Source of the DNA: an uncultured Flammeovirgaceae bacterium
GTDB lineage: Bacteria > Bacteroidota > Bacteroidia > Cytophagales > Cyclobacteriaceae
Assembly (NCBI GenBank): GCA_946480685.1
Contig: CAMLLI010000193.1
Coordinates: 1-7,336 of the forward strand
Length of the DNA stretch: 7,336 bases
Direction: 5' to 3'
Shown: one piece after another, positions 6,536 to 7,336 of the stretch
Position numbering within the stretch: the first letter of the stretch is position 1
Layout of the letters: every line of letters begins with the position of its first letter
Position numbers and translations under genes: made by a program
The notes under the pieces: model-generated
The model's input: only the letters and a program-made list of their open reading frames with translations
Told to the model about the DNA's origin: nothing
The model's database searches: none

Positions 6536-7336
6536 CTATATAGAATCAATATTTAATTTTTCTCCGTCCGCCTCCAGGTGCTTTAACTTCTCCGGATCCA
6601 CCACGGTGTTTATCTCGTATATTCTTCCGTCACCGGGTGCTATCCCCAAGATCTGGCAGGTAATCAGTTTGTCTCCGTAGTAGTATAGCAGCGCAGGTTG
6701 ATGGTTGATCTTTGCGGCCACAATGGTATTGGTGCGATGGAAACGATGATGGATAAGCATAAGCAATTCGGAAACTTCGTGTACACCCATGCAGCTTTTG
6801 CGTACCACCCGAAGCTTGCCGCCATCCGCATAGAAAGATATATCTTCTGCCAGAATCGTTTCAAGTGTTTGTGTATCGCGTGAACGTATCGCATTTATAT
6901 ACTTTTCCAGGAAGCTGAGCTGTACCTGGTCGGCTGCCGATGCTTTGCGTTGCAGGTTTAGTTCTTCCAGTTTTGCTTTCGCACGGCTGAGCAGCTTGCG
7001 CGAATGTTCTTCCGTGCTGGATAATACCTCGGCAATTTCCTGGTGCGAGTAATCGAAGCTTTCTTTCAATAGAAATACTGCGCGCTCTTTGGGATTCAAT
7101 TCCTCCAGTAACACCAGCATAGAGTATGACGCTATATCCCGAAGATTTATATTGGTATCGGCTTCTTCCGTTGCAAAAGGTTCCGGCAACCATACATCAC
7201 CTACATCTATTTTCTTTCTTCTGTTCTTGATGTTGATGGCGTGATTGATAACCGATTTGATCAGGTAACCTTTTTCGTTCGTAATACCTTCGCGTGGCTC
7301 TTCTATATATTTGGAGAGTACATCCTGCACGGCATA
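6536..7336 (-). CDS. ECF41-type (SigJ-like) RNA polymerase sigma factor with C-terminal SnoaL-like domain, N-terminus outside the window
   Basis: The 266 visible residues begin inside sigma region 2 (AVQDVLSKY) and end at the TAG at 6536-6538. The frame is open to the right edge, so about 30-35 N-terminal residues are missing; the GTG at 7330 is not a genuine start. After region 2 comes the linker WLPEPF (visible residues 49-54), a hallmark of ECF41/SigJ-like factors. Region 4 follows (about 70-122) with LNPKERAVFLLKESFDYSHQ and the helix-turn-helix SHQEIAEVLSSTEEHSRKLL. The last ~130 residues form a SnoaL/NTF2-like domain with the motif ADGGK (170-174), a variant of the ECF41 DGGGK motif, and VDPEKL (246-251), matching the NPDKL motif. 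In studied ECF41 factors this domain contacts the sigma core and tunes activity, replacing a separate anti-sigma factor; none is visible here. Usual ECF41 neighbours are oxidoreductase or carboxymuconolactone decarboxylase genes, but downstream here is GrpB. Confidence 0.95.
   Translation of the reverse strand, partial: YAVQDVLSKYIEEPREGITNEKGYLIKSVINHAINIKNRRKKIDVGDVWLPEPFATEEADTNINLRDIASYSMLVLLEELNPKERAVFLLKESFDYSHQEIAEVLSSTEEHSRKLLSRAKAKLEELNLQRKASAADQVQLSFLEKYINAIRSRDTQTLETILAEDISFYADGGKLRVVRKSCMGVHEVSELLMLIHHRFHRTNTIVAAKINHQPALLYYYGDKLITCQILGIAPGDGRIYEINTVVDPEKLKHLEADGEKLNIDSI

Noticed and set aside
6520..6549. TTG, 20 bases, TATTTTG on the minus strand as a Bacteroidota-type promoter for GrpB
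   Set aside because: The spacing fits, but the -7 element matches only six of eight consensus positions and in this A/T-rich stretch the match may be chance; kept only as a possibility in the GrpB entry.

Overview
The window looks like chromosomal DNA of a member of the Bacteroidota, possibly a Cytophagales or Chitinophagales relative. This is inferred from protein style, gene order, weak or absent Shine-Dalgarno sequences and a mid-range GC content (about 46% by eye). It holds eight protein genes, two of them cut by the window edges. I see no RNA genes, CRISPR arrays, insertion sequences or phage genes.

Region A (1-4530, minus strand) is a tightly packed operon read in the order SpoIIM-like membrane protein, DUF4129 protein, DUF4350 protein, MoxR-type AAA+ ATPase. 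The first three genes overlap by 4 bases at each junction. The MoxR gene follows after 17 bases and runs off the left edge. A DUF58 (VWA-like) gene would be expected next but is not visible. An RDD-family membrane protein (4564-5295, plus strand) starts head-to-head with the operon, only 33 bases from the preferred SpoIIM start. MoxR, DUF58, DUF4350/DUF4129, SpoIIM and RDD recur together in distant phyla, so these genes probably build one envelope-associated MoxR chaperone system of unknown substrate. Here SpoIIM carries a second multi-helix membrane module, and RDD carries a soluble C-terminal tail.

Region B (5296-5949) is a 135-base intergenic stretch followed by an exported peroxiredoxin of the Bcp/PrxQ type. 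The true start is the ATG at 5431, which opens a clear signal peptide.

Region C (5966-7336, minus strand) converges on the peroxiredoxin gene. It holds an ECF41-type sigma factor with a C-terminal SnoaL-like domain, missing its N-terminus at the right edge. A GrpB-family (UPF0157) protein gene follows 24 bases downstream on the same strand.

The most interesting element is the MoxR/SpoIIM/DUF4129/DUF4350/RDD membrane system: conserved, recognisable in every part, yet without an established function. A second genome-level oddity is a marked excess of the tetramer TATA across all genes.
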